Shown here: positions 40,990-49,680 of the stretch, in pieces
How positions within the stretch are numbered: position 1 is the first letter of the stretch
Layout of the letters: each line of letters starts with the position of its first letter
Assembly (NCBI RefSeq): GCF_025567385.1
Contig: NZ_JAOQJU010000002.1
Span: 248,001 to 312,000, forward strand
DNA length: 64,000 nucleotides
Direction: 5' to 3'
From: Claveliimonas acetigenes
Lineage (GTDB): Bacteria; Bacillota; Clostridia; Lachnospirales; Lachnospiraceae
Position numbers and translations under genes: made by a program
The notes under the pieces: generated by a model
What the model was told of the DNA's origin: nothing
Database searches by the model: none
The model's input: the letters and a program-made list of their open reading frames with translations, nothing else

Positions 40990-42213
40990 TTAAAAGCCTC
41001 CCCAAATATTATTATAAAGTCCCAAAGTAAATCCCACGCCAATCGCAATATACACAAACACAAGCACAGCATCAATCATCCGGACTGTACCGGACAAAAA
41101 ATCACTGTCTGCAATATCGCGGATGGCACTCACAAATGCAACTCCCGGAATCAAAGGCATAATTGAACCGATAATCATCCCATCCAGCTTCAGCGGCACG
41201 CTGGAAATCTGCATCACTCCTATCGCCAGGATAGTAATCAGCACGCCTCCCACAATATTCATTATTATTTTCGAGATATGATGCTTTTTTGCAGTCAAAA
41301 CCCATACATATAAGATACAGCCAATTACAAATGCTATCAGGCTCTCTTCTACTCCTGCTTTTAAAAGAAGGCCAAAGCATCCGCTTCCCACTCCGGCAGC
41401 AAGTATTTGGAAATAATCCTTCTTTGGCGGAATTTTTTCTATTTGCTCCAGCCTGGCTATTGCTTCATCAAGACCTACCTTGCCTGAAGCAATCTCTCTG
41501 GATAAAGCATTCACTTCTGCCACAATTCCCAGATGTGTCGATGATAACGGAACATTCCTTACCCTGGTATATACTTCCCCTTCGTGATTCTCAGCACTAA
41601 TAATAATTGCATGGCTCAAAGTAAACGTATCCACCTTATCTACATGAAATCGGTTACAGATATGAAAAATTGTTTCATCAACCCGGAAAATCTCACCGCC
41701 ATTTTTCAAAAGAATGCTTCCTGCATCCAACGCAAAATCCAGAACTTTTTTCAGATCTACTTCTGAATCCAGCTTTTTCTTCAGATATACCATATCTGTC
41801 AGCTGTATCCCATCTTCATAAATCGGTTCTCTATAGTTATCAACAAAAAAACCGGCAAGAATATGGGAATTAACAAATCCGCACTTTTCATAAAATCCAA
41901 TACTCTTCCTGCAATTTCCTGTACCCACATACATAAAATCACATTGGCTGCTGTAATGCTCACAGAGATAATGTATGAGATATTTTGCATATCCATGCCC
42001 TTGTGCATCTTCTCTGGTAGCAATATTTTTAAGCTCACATTTTCTGTTTTTCAATAATACCACAACCGCAACTGTCTGTACAATCCCATTCTCGTATAAC
42101 GCAAACATATCCCCAGTGTCCAGATATCTGTCAATCATGTCCTCCTGGGGATCTGCCTGTAATAGTAAATCCAAATATTCCTTTTTATTATCAATAATCT
42201 GCTGAATCTCCAT
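40990..42213 (-). CDS. GNAT acetyltransferase fused to ThrE-family exporter (YjjP/DUF1212-like)
   Basis: A 407-residue protein from the ATG at 42213 (GAGG nine bases upstream). Residues about 1-150 form a GNAT domain: CELKNIATREDAQGHGYAKYLIHYL with the acetyl-CoA loop QGHGYA, and SIGFYEKCGF. Residues about 160-400 are a DUF1212 membrane protein: DAGSILLKNGGEIFRVDETI, DTFTLSHAIIISAEN, and five hydrophobic helices ending LYNNIWGGF. It forms an exporter with the YjjB-like protein. The fusion suggests acetylation linked to amino acid export; this is inferred. Confidence 0.85.
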   Translation of the reverse strand: MEIQQIIDNKKEYLDLLLQADPQEDMIDRYLDTGDMFALYENGIVQTVAVVVLLKNRKCELKNIATREDAQGHGYAKYLIHYLCEHYSSQCDFMYVGTGNCRKSIGFYEKCGFVNSHILAGFFVDNYREPIYEDGIQLTDMVYLKKKLDSEVDLKKVLDFALDAGSILLKNGGEIFRVDETIFHICNRFHVDKVDTFTLSHAIIISAENHEGEVYTRVRNVPLSSTHLGIVAEVNALSREIASGKVGLDEAIARLEQIEKIPPKKDYFQILAAGVGSGCFGLLLKAGVEESLIAFVIGCILYVWVLTAKKHHISKIIMNIVGGVLITILAIGVMQISSVPLKLDGMIIGSIMPLIPGVAFVSAIRDIADSDFLSGTVRMIDAVLVFVYIAIGVGFTLGLYNNIWGGF

Positions 42214-42255
42214 AATATAAGCCTCTATATAATATTTCACTAACTAATTCAGCTT

Positions 42256-42284
42256 ATTATAACACTCTCTCCTTGAAATTTACA
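42256..42284 (-). promoter_or_regulatory. Promoter of the exporter genes
   Basis: On the minus strand TGTAAA (42284-42279) and TATAAT (42261-42256) are 17 bases apart, 43 bases before the GNAT-exporter start. The -10 is perfect, the -35 poor. Confidence 0.5.
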
Positions 42285-42304
42285 GCAGTTTTTTCATTTA
42301 TGCA

Positions 42305-43498
42305 CTACCAGACTCTTCCTTTTGGATAAGCCACAACGCTGGTTGCGTCTTTCGTATATAAAACTCCTTCTATACTGCAATAATAAGGATTATTAGCATC
42401 CACCTCAATATAAAACAATCCTGTCAGTGTATCAAAAGAGCCTGGTTCTATATAACAGATATTAGCAGGGATATACACATCCGTAACCTCTCCGCCAAAA
42501 GAAGCCAGTGCTTCCGATCTGATTCCAACGCATTCCGGATCTGACGGCAGATAAAGCAATCCGTCTTCTACAACAAGTTCTCTGCCCGAAACCAGGTAAC
42601 CACTTTCATCATAAACCGAACTGACAACTTCTTTCCATCCGGCATACAGTCTCAGTTCCGTCTGCCCCTGCTCTGCTTTTTCAAAGGGAATCGACGCTTC
42701 CGGATCAAGATACCAACCGGTAAATACTTTTCCTTCATACACCGGAACGACCAAATCGCTCTCACGCAGCCTGTAATTATACAAATCAGAAGAAAAGACT
42801 TCTGTACTGCCGCCATTTCCATCAAAAATTACACGATACTCCACCACGCCATAAGGAAGTTCAAAGCGGTTCTCCCCATAAATAATTGTAAGTATTTTCT
42901 CACCCGGAACAGAAGTATCCAACCCTTCAACCGTACATGCATCCAATGGTACGGCCTCATCGCCCAGTTTGATAGAAAGATGCTTCAGATCCGGTTCACT
43001 TCCGACACAATAATCCATTCTCAGGTTTCCATCCACAATGAATAAAGGCGCTGTTTCCAACAATCCACTCTCTTTACCGCCCGGATAATCAATCACCGTC
43101 TCTATCTCTGTTTCCGGCTCCGCATCCAATACCGCTGTATCTATCTCCACCTCTGCCCTCAACTCAGGAAAATTCGCTTTAGTTCTGCCGCTGGTTATGT
43201 TACGTATTTCATCTTTTAAAACAGTCGGAATAACAAACACGCTTTCTTCCTTTAAATTTTCATCATAAACATTTTCCGGAACCACAAAGCCAGCATCAAG
43301 CAGATTGCTTTGTATCGCAGAGGTAAAGTGAATCGCTGCCGTTTCCTCCTCATAAGGCAATGTAATTTTTTGAACAACAAAAAGTAAACTCAAGATTATT
43401 GCCGTCAAAATAATCCCCGTTACTCCCTTCCGGTAATGTTCATTGAAGAATTCACATCTCATTTCTTCATAGTGCATATATACGTCTTCTGTTTTCAT
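42305..43498 (-). CDS. Membrane-anchored repeat protein (InlB B-like and BspA-like repeats)
   Basis: A 397-residue protein counted from the ATG at 43498. A short cytoplasmic head is followed by one membrane helix GVTGIILTAIILSLLFVVQKI (about 25-45). Residues about 238-292 (VIFDGNGGSTEVFSS ... GKVFTGWYLDPEASIPF) form a Listeria-Bacteroides type repeat, and the C-terminus (SFGGEVTDVYIPANICYIEPGSF, then YCSIEGVLYTKD) is BspA-like leucine-rich. It probably faces the outside. No LPXTG. The start is unclear: the promoter's transcription start falls at this ATG, so translation may begin at 43477. Confidence 0.72.
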   Translation of the reverse strand: MKTEDVYMHYEEMRCEFFNEHYRKGVTGIILTAIILSLLFVVQKITLPYEEETAAIHFTSAIQSNLLDAGFVVPENVYDENLKEESVFVIPTVLKDEIRNITSGRTKANFPELRAEVEIDTAVLDAEPETEIETVIDYPGGKESGLLETAPLFIVDGNLRMDYCVGSEPDLKHLSIKLGDEAVPLDACTVEGLDTSVPGEKILTIIYGENRFELPYGVVEYRVIFDGNGGSTEVFSSDLYNYRLRESDLVVPVYEGKVFTGWYLDPEASIPFEKAEQGQTELRLYAGWKEVVSSVYDESGYLVSGRELVVEDGLLYLPSDPECVGIRSEALASFGGEVTDVYIPANICYIEPGSFDTLTGLFYIEVDANNPYYCSIEGVLYTKDATSVVAYPKGRVW

Positions 43499-43504
43499 AG
43501 ACTT

Positions 43505-43533
43505 ATTATAATATCTGTGAAATATTATCACAA
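43505..43533 (-). promoter_or_regulatory. Strong promoter of the repeat protein gene
   Basis: TTGTGA (43533-43528) and a perfect TATAAT (43510-43505) are 17 bases apart on the minus strand. The predicted start of transcription would lie within a base or two of the ATG at 43498. Confidence 0.65.
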
Positions 43534-43540
43534 CAGAAAA

Positions 43541-43576
43541 GAAAGTGGCTTCTCGCCACATTGGCGCGCCACTTTC
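43541..43576 (-). terminator. Terminator of the glycine reductase operon
   Basis: GAAAGTGGC pairs with GCCACTTTC (nine pairs) across an 18-base loop, followed by TTTTCT on the minus strand. It lies about 50 bases after the grdD stop and just ahead of the next promoter. Confidence 0.8.
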
Positions 43577-43625
43577 TTACCTTCTTATCCTTGTTCTTCT
43601 GTTCCGGGATAACAGTCCTTCCCCA

Positions 43626-44780
43626 CTAGCTGATATATCCCGCTTTCTTAAGTTCTTCCTCTGCTTTTGCAAGGTTCCCATCTGACACTAAGATAATCGG
43701 TCCCGTGCAGCCCATACCACTCTCTGCATAGATTCCCATCTTCCACAGCGTCTTTACTCCTTCTTCCAGATCCATGATTTCTATTCCTGCTATCTGGGAT
43801 GTTACGATCTCTTTCGCCGGTGCGGTCACTTCCTCTTCTGATGCAGCCGGTTTCTCAGCCGCCTTTCTTGCCGCCAGGATCTCTTTCAGACCTGCCTTGT
43901 TCGCTGCCTCAAACTCTTTTGACGCAACCTCAAAGATTTTCCCTTTTACCAGCTCCGCCGCATACTTGATTGCCCCTTTGATCAGCGGCGCCCCCGACGC
44001 CCTGGAAATAATCAGAACCAGCTGTTCATATCCTTCCCCGATTCCCGGTCCATACCCATATCCGGTCGCTTCATAGCTTCCCCCTGTCGTAAAGGAGGAC
44101 AGCATCTTAATCAATATATTTCCTGACAGCGAATCGCACACCATGACATCCGGCGAGCCCTGGAGCACATCGTTTCCTCTCATAACGCATCCTCCGTCCG
44201 CTCTTGCAGATTCTGCAAATGTAATGTCATATCCGTTTTCTTTTAACTGTTTCAGCGCAATCTCTGTCTGGCGCGCTCCGTCAACATTCAGAATCCCCAC
44301 CGTTGGGTTCGCATTCCCGCATGTCTTCGCAGCAATGATACCGTAAATTGCATTCTTAATCATTCCCTCAATACGGTCTGCACTGGAGGTTCCTGTCGTT
44401 GTGGCAACATACATTTCTTTGCCCTTTCCGGGTGTGATCGCACGCCCCACAGTGGATACACCAATCGGAAATGGAAAATGCATGGTAACCGCACCATCTA
44501 CTTCTTTATTCCTCAGAAGTTCTTCCATCTTCTTGTGGCCTTCTTCTTCATCTGCAACTTTGACAGTCGTTACTCCCTCGGCCTCCAAGGTACCGATGTA
44601 ATAAACGTCTACTCCTTCTTTTGCCGCTGCTTTCGCTGCTTCCATGGCGTTTGCTTCCCCATGCTCACTTCCCATGCCTGTCAGCGCTATCTTCGGTCTC
44701 TTTCCAAAGCTTCCGGTCTCAAGCCCTTCCGCCATCTCCAGGAAGGTGGAGGCAATCATTTTCTCAATACTTTTTGCCAT
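43626..44780 (-). CDS. grdD: Glycine/sarcosine/betaine reductase component C, alpha subunit
   Basis: A 384-residue protein from the ATG at 44780 (MAKSIEKMIASTFLEMAEGL), preceded by GGGTGGTGAAT. Together with GrdC it forms component C, which releases acetyl phosphate from the acetyl group carried by GrdA, conserving energy as ATP. The sequence is PlsX-like in its first 300 residues (IALTGMGSEHGE; TVGRAITPGKGK). The C-terminal GMGCTGPIILVSDGNL contains the conserved Cys thought to receive the acetyl group. It is the last gene of the operon, just before a terminator. Confidence 0.95.
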   Translation of the reverse strand: MAKSIEKMIASTFLEMAEGLETGSFGKRPKIALTGMGSEHGEANAMEAAKAAAKEGVDVYYIGTLEAEGVTTVKVADEEEGHKKMEELLRNKEVDGAVTMHFPFPIGVSTVGRAITPGKGKEMYVATTTGTSSADRIEGMIKNAIYGIIAAKTCGNANPTVGILNVDGARQTEIALKQLKENGYDITFAESARADGGCVMRGNDVLQGSPDVMVCDSLSGNILIKMLSSFTTGGSYEATGYGYGPGIGEGYEQLVLIISRASGAPLIKGAIKYAAELVKGKIFEVASKEFEAANKAGLKEILAARKAAEKPAASEEEVTAPAKEIVTSQIAGIEIMDLEEGVKTLWKMGIYAESGMGCTGPIILVSDGNLAKAEEELKKAGYIS

Positions 44781-44792
44781 ATTCACCACCCC

Positions 44793-46331
44793 TTACTCTG
44801 CCATAAGTGTTGCAGCAAAATCTTTCATCGCTTTTGCGATCAGTCCCTTAACTTCTTCTTCAGACACTCCGGCCTGTGTCCCTTCCTCTGCAGCTGTATT
44901 TCCATGGATAACAAAAGATACCCCGTCAAACAGGTTGGTCATACGCCCAAGGAAAAGGCTTCCCTTCCCGATAATCATTGCATTCCTTATCTTCCCTGCA
45001 AGGATGTCTTCCCTTGCAAATCCGATATACGGAACCCCGGACGGGATATGTCCCTGGGTCGGCGCCCATCCGGTAAGCCCGTGCTCTTTTGTAAATCCTG
45101 CAAGTTCCTTTCTATCCAGCTCGCCCCGTTTTACAGCAAGGGCCGCGATCATCTTATAGTTAGCCAACGGCACATCGCCTGCTCCTGCCGGTTTGGTAAT
45201 GTCCGGGTTCTGCATCTCTGGTGAATATTTGTCAATCTCCGGGATCTTCATCCCCGCCCTGTCAAGCGGGTCAGCGACAAGGCTTCCGATTACATTCTGC
45301 GGCGCAGATCCTGTACCTACACTGTGGCGTCCCAGCATATTTAAATCTATCTCCGGATTCACTCCATCATTTTCAGAAATGACTACCGCAAATCCTCCCA
45401 GGCAGTCCTCTAAAATCGGCAGCCCCTTCTTGATATGATCTTTCCCGTTCATTCCTAGCTTTGCCGTACATCCGCCGGATGTAACAACAACTGTCTTGTA
45501 CGCGCCGGATTTTACTAATGCCGCAGCCTCAATCACTGCATGGGTCGGAGCCGCACAGAAGCCTCTTGCATCAGAGCCAGTCGCGTTGACAAGCCCCGCA
45601 ACCTCTGCCGCCGCTTTTGCAAAGTTGCCGCCGCCCCTCTGGTTCATGTCTCCACATGCTTCCTCCGCACAGTCGATAACATACTCTACTTCCGCTTTAT
45701 CAATTCCTGCATTGCGTACGGCATAGAGAAGAGCCAACACACTGGACGCCTTGCTCATTAAGTTCTCATGCATTACATGAGCGGATAAATTAACGTCAAT
45801 ATCATGGGCTCTCTTTACACATCCTACTAATTTTCCATCATGGTATAAGCCTTCCGCATGTTCTTCCTTTACAAAATGCTCAATCTCACTGAGTTCTACA
45901 CCTTCATGGATTCTGCCTGCAATGTCATCTGTAATGATCGGGTTTGCCGCAAATGCATCTTTATATTTAGCAACAAACTCTTTATCCAGTCTTACAACCT
46001 CGAACATGTCGCTTGCCTGTACCAGGAACAAAAATTCTTCCTGTGGCATAATCTCGCCATATTTACCATAACGGTCTGCCCCTTCTTTTTTCTTGTCATA
46101 CCAGGGGAACTCCACCTCTGCCAGCTCATCGGGATGGACATTACCGATATAGGTCTGGTTCGGCCAATAACTCACTGCTTCCTCATAAGAACGCAGGTTC
46201 TTCGGCACTTCTTTTAAATACTCCGATTCCGGATTCACGATTTTTTCTGTTGTCTGGGTCGTCCCATTATATAAAACCATATCAGGTGTATGTACTAACA
46301 CATAACTTGCACCTTTTATTACACTGTTCAT
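44793..46331 (-). CDS. grdC: Glycine/sarcosine/betaine reductase component C, beta subunit
   Basis: A 512-residue protein (MNSVIKGASYVLVHTPDMVL) of usual GrdC length. It is thiolase/FabH-like: a central VVVTSGGCTAKLGMNGKDH motif (about 283-301) and the conserved GTGSAPQNVIGSLVADPLDRAGMKI (about 337-361) are visible, as is HGLTGWAPTQGHIPSGVPYI. With GrdD it converts the protein-bound acetyl thioester to acetyl phosphate. AAAGGTGGAAGACC precedes the ATG. It is separated from grdA by a strong hairpin. Confidence 0.96.
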   Translation of the reverse strand: MNSVIKGASYVLVHTPDMVLYNGTTQTTEKIVNPESEYLKEVPKNLRSYEEAVSYWPNQTYIGNVHPDELAEVEFPWYDKKKEGADRYGKYGEIMPQEEFLFLVQASDMFEVVRLDKEFVAKYKDAFAANPIITDDIAGRIHEGVELSEIEHFVKEEHAEGLYHDGKLVGCVKRAHDIDVNLSAHVMHENLMSKASSVLALLYAVRNAGIDKAEVEYVIDCAEEACGDMNQRGGGNFAKAAAEVAGLVNATGSDARGFCAAPTHAVIEAAALVKSGAYKTVVVTSGGCTAKLGMNGKDHIKKGLPILEDCLGGFAVVISENDGVNPEIDLNMLGRHSVGTGSAPQNVIGSLVADPLDRAGMKIPEIDKYSPEMQNPDITKPAGAGDVPLANYKMIAALAVKRGELDRKELAGFTKEHGLTGWAPTQGHIPSGVPYIGFAREDILAGKIRNAMIIGKGSLFLGRMTNLFDGVSFVIHGNTAAEEGTQAGVSEEEVKGLIAKAMKDFAATLMAE

Positions 46332-46392
46332 TGGTCTTCCACCTTTCTTTGACGGCTACATTGATTATGGCTTCTATCTGCATCTGATATAA

Positions 46393-46420
46393 GGAAATGT
46401 GCTGTCCCCAGCACATTTCC
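46393..46420 (-). other. 12-bp hairpin between grdA and grdC
   Basis: GGAAATGTGCTG pairs perfectly with CAGCACATTTCC around a four-base loop. It is followed by TTATAT rather than a T run, so it may protect upstream mRNA or weakly attenuate. Confidence 0.75.
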
Positions 46421-46439
46421 CGTTTTAGACGCTTAGCAA

Positions 46440-46910
46440 TTAAAATTTACAGAACTCTTCTCTGATGGCGGTCATCTCTCCGATGATATCATCTACGTCA
46501 AGCACCATTTCCATCATGCTTACCTGTTCGTCATAAACAGCTTCGTCAAACTCTTCTTTCATCTCCGGCTCACATACGTGATATACCCTGAGTCCAAGCT
46601 GGACCCCTGTCAATGGACCTGCGAAAGTAGGATCTCCTGCTGTTACAGTTTCTGCTGCAAGCCCTGCAGCTTCTCCTTCTGCTGCGCCGAGAACGACTAC
46701 CAGGTTCTCTGCACCGTATTCTTCAGCAAACTCCTTTACTCTCTTCTGATTCTCTAAGTCCATTGCGCCTGCGCTCGTTCAGACAAAACATTCCGTCGAT
46801 GAAAATACAACTTCCGCGCCTGCTGTTTTCACACATTCAGCAATAGCCGGTCCTGGAATTCCATCACGGTCTCCGATAATTATTGCTTTTTTCCCTTCTA
46901 AAATAGCCAT
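46440..46910 (-). CDS. grdA: Glycine reductase selenoprotein A
   Basis: A 156-residue selenoprotein. The frame from the ATG at 46910 (MAILEGKKAIIIGDRDGIPG) runs through an in-frame TGA at 46781-46779, giving CFVUTSAGAMDLENQKR with Sec at residue 44, the known GrdA position. GrdA takes the carboxymethyl group from component B, forms a Sec-bound ketene-like intermediate with Cys41, and passes acetyl to component C. Thioredoxin reduces it afterwards. AAAGGAGACGCATAGTT precedes the ATG. Simple gene callers would truncate it to start at 46763. Confidence 0.97.
46779..46781 (-). other. Selenocysteine codon of grdA
   Basis: TGA read as Sec44 in the context CFV-Sec-TSAG, conserved in all GrdA proteins. 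Bacterial decoding needs a stem-loop directly 3' of the codon, within the following 40 bases. Confidence 0.93.
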
Positions 46911-46971
46911 AACTATGCGTCTCCTTTCTACTTGTAATGCTTTTATATATGATAAAGAAACTCTCTACTGT

Positions 46972-47289
46972 CTAGATGTATTTCTTAATCATCGCTTCAA
47001 TTGTCTCTGGTGTACAGTCATCTTTTACCAACTCTTCCACCTTTTCACCGCCTTTATAGATTGCCATTACAGGAAGTCCGAGAACCTTCTGTGCAATTGC
47101 AAGACGGCGCGCTTTCGTTGTGTTCAGAGATGTGAATTTCATCTTATCCCCATAAGTTTCTGCAAATTCATGTACCTTCGGCATCAACGCCTGGCATGGA
47201 ACACATCCGTCACCGTAAAAGTCTACGAATACATATCCTTCTGCCTCCAACACCTCTGCCGCAAAATTTGTTTTGTCTAAATCTACCAT
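46972..47289 (-). CDS. trxA: Glycine reductase-linked thioredoxin
   Basis: A 105-residue thioredoxin with the unusual active site GDGCVPCQ (Cys29 and Cys32), as in the thioredoxin of amino acid-fermenting Clostridia, instead of WCGPC. The cis-Pro loop GLPVMAIYKGG (about 71-81) is intact. It donates electrons to GrdA. AAAGGAGGAGAAACCA precedes the ATG. Position between trxB and grdA is the classical operon order. Confidence 0.94.
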   Translation of the reverse strand: MVDLDKTNFAAEVLEAEGYVFVDFYGDGCVPCQALMPKVHEFAETYGDKMKFTSLNTTKARRLAIAQKVLGLPVMAIYKGGEKVEELVKDDCTPETIEAMIKKYI

Positions 47290-47328
47290 TGGTTTCTCCT
47301 CCTTTTGAGTTCTTATTGTTTGTATGTT

Positions 47329-48273
47329 TTAGAAGTAATCTGACATACTTCTTTCAACCTGTACAGCAGCAATTGCGCCATCTGCCGCCGCTGTCACAAC
47401 CTGTCTCAGGCTTTTGATGCGTACGTCTCCCGCAGCATACACGCCCGGAATATTGGTATGCATGTCATCATCTGTCTTAATATATCCTCTCTCATCCATG
47501 TCGATGCTTCCCTCAAACAGCTTACTGTTCGGGACAGTCCCTATGAACCCGAATACACCGAACATTCCGTCTTCTTCATCTGCCTCTACTGTTGTTATTT
47601 CTCCCGTCTTTACGTTCTTCACTTTCATCCACTGGAGAATGTCGTCTCCGCCCACTTCTTCCACAACAGTATCCCACATGAATTCAAGTTTCGGATTCTT
47701 GAATGCTTTTTCCTGAATAGATTTTGCTGCACGGAGTTCGTTACGTCTGTGGATAATGGTAACCTTTCTTGCAAATTTCGTAAGATACATTGCTTCTTCT
47801 ACTGCAGAATCTCCGCCGCCTACCACATACACTTCAAAATCCTCAAAGAAGTTCGCATCACAGGTCGCACAGTAAGAAACGCCCTTGCCCATGTATTCAG
47901 CCTCGCCCTTACATCCAATCGGACGCGCATGCGCACCGGTAGCAATGATTACATTTCTTCCCTGGTACTCTGCCGTCGCACTCTTTAACACCTTCACTTC
48001 TCCCTCCAGGGAAACCTCCGTTATCGTGTCAGATACACGCTCTGCGCCAAACTTCGCAGCCTGCTCTGTCATCCTTGCTATCAGGGACGGCCCGGATTCA
48101 CCTTCTACAATCTGCCCCGGATAGTTCTCGATTTCATCTGTAATCGCAATCTGTCCGCCGTCCTGGCCTTTTTCGATAATCAGAACGGAAAGGCGGCTTC
48201 TTCCCGCGTACAGTCCCGCCGCCAGACCGGCAGGCCCCGCACCCAGGACAATAACATCATAAATCTTACTCAT
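47329..48273 (-). CDS. trxB: Thioredoxin reductase
   Basis: A 314-residue flavoprotein from the ATG at 48273 (MSKIYDVIVLGAGPAGLAAG). It has the FAD GxGxxG motif GAGPAG, the redox pair SYCATCDA (Cys135/Cys138), the NADPH motif VVGGGDSAVEEA, and the C-terminal FAD motif GVYAAGDVR. It reduces the operon's thioredoxin using NADPH. The chosen start is ten bases after GGAG; an ATG three codons earlier sits too close to it. It lies between grdB and trxA. Confidence 0.95.
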   Translation of the reverse strand: MSKIYDVIVLGAGPAGLAAGLYAGRSRLSVLIIEKGQDGGQIAITDEIENYPGQIVEGESGPSLIARMTEQAAKFGAERVSDTITEVSLEGEVKVLKSATAEYQGRNVIIATGAHARPIGCKGEAEYMGKGVSYCATCDANFFEDFEVYVVGGGDSAVEEAMYLTKFARKVTIIHRRNELRAAKSIQEKAFKNPKLEFMWDTVVEEVGGDDILQWMKVKNVKTGEITTVEADEEDGMFGVFGFIGTVPNSKLFEGSIDMDERGYIKTDDDMHTNIPGVYAAGDVRIKSLRQVVTAAADGAIAAVQVERSMSDYF

Positions 48274-48319
48274 CTTTGTCATTCTCCTTTTCTTTTAAGC
48301 AGTAATATCTACTTTACTC

Positions 48320-48343
48320 TGCCCGGCAAGAGCGCGCCGGGCA
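48320..48343 (-). other. GC-rich hairpin after grdB
   Basis: TGCCCGGC and GCCGGGCA form an eight-pair stem with an eight-base loop just after the grdB stop. There is no T run; mRNA stability or partial attenuation is possible. Confidence 0.6.
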
Positions 48344-48353
48344 CTTTCTTCAT

Positions 48354-49664
48354 TTAATCAAAAATCGTCTGTCCGTCAACCTCTGTTGTCAAAGCGTCAA
48401 GTGCTTTCTCAACAATATGACGGCGGAGCGCTTTTTCCTCTGCTTTATCCAATGCAGGATTTCCAAGAGGATGTGGGATTGCAATAGCTGGAACAATTCT
48501 GTTCGCGCCAACTGTCATAGAAATAGGAGTTACTGTACAAACATGTACAACCGGAATTCCGGCTCTCTCAATTTCTTTCACCATCGTTGCACCGCAACGA
48601 GTACAGGTACCTCAAGTGGAGGTGAGAATTACAGCGTCTACTCCGTCTGCAACCAACTTCTTGGAAAACTCATCTGCAAAAGCTTTTGCGGATGCAACGG
48701 CCGTACCATTACCTGTTGTTGTGTAGAACAAGTGATGTAATTCTCCGATAATTCCTTCCTTCTCCATATCACGAAGTACATCCACCGGAAGAACGCGGTC
48801 AGAATCTTCGTTAGCATACACCGGGTCATATCCTCCGTGAGCCGTCTCATAGGTCTCTTCGGTCAGATCCATAACGCCTGTAATATCATATTCTCCATAG
48901 TGAGACGCACTGGAACTTTCAATATGATCCGGATTTCCTTTCGGAACGATACCACCAGAAGTAACAAGTGCGATTTTAGCATGTGCAAGATCCTTTACTG
49001 CCGGGTTTGGATCCACTCTATCAAAATCCGGCATTGGGAATTCTGTCTCAAATGGCTTGTCAGCCAACTTTTTAAGCAGCATTTTCACTGCTCTCTGAGA
49101 TCCTCTCTCTTTTTCAAAAAAGTTTACACGAACACCATTTGGCATATAACCTTCTTCACAAGATGCACCGATTGTCTCACCTTTTGCAAGCTTTAATGCA
49201 AGAGGAGCCATCTTCTTAACCGCATCTCTCATACCTGCCGCATTGTTCTTGGTAGAAATCATATATACCTGATTCTTGAACATATCAGCGCCCGGATTCT
49301 CTACATACATACCTGTAACAGCCGGGATTCCAAGCTCTTCCTGAACCGCTGCTGCAATTGTACCGCAAGCAACACCGTAACGGCCTGCATTGAATGCCGG
49401 ACCTGCTATAAATACATCCGGAGCCTGTTCCTTTACCCATGCAAGGATATCCGCTTTCGCTTTCTCCAGATTTTCGTTAAAATATGAGTCACCGCAGACA
49501 ACTGTCGCAATAATCTCTGCTTCATCTTTAAAATTCGTTGTAAGCGCCATACCCGGTCCAACCACTTCGCCAACACGGATTTCTGCCGGATAATCAGCTT
49601 TTTCTTCTCCACCAATCTGTGCAAAGAACTGATTGATGTAATGAACCACTTTAATCTTAGCCAT
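48354..49664 (-). CDS. grdB: Glycine reductase component B, gamma subunit (selenoprotein)
   Basis: A 436-residue selenoprotein. The frame starting at 49664 (MAKIKVVHYINQFFAQIGGE) passes through an in-frame TGA at 48614-48612, producing ILTST-Sec-GTCTRCGATM, with Sec at residue 351 in a UxxCxxC motif. That is the known GrdB active site, which takes the substrate group from the pyruvoyl-bound glycine on GrdE. AGGGAGGATAAGAAC precedes the ATG. The 230-bp piece after the TGA (48354-48584) is the C-terminus, not a separate gene. Confidence 0.97.
48612..48614 (-). other. Selenocysteine codon of grdB
   Basis: TGA decoded as Sec in TST-Sec-GTCTRCG. The motif is conserved in glycine, sarcosine and betaine reductase B proteins. 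Confidence 0.93.
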
Positions 49665-49680
49665 GTTCTTATCCTCCCTT

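Noticed and set aside
46440..46763. grdA as a short gene starting after the TGA
   Set aside because: The upstream frame encodes the conserved GrdA N-terminus and the TGA is at the known Sec position.
48354..48584. Separate small gene or broken grdB
   Set aside because: It is the C-terminus of GrdB after the Sec codon in a UxxCxxC motif, so not a stop mutation.
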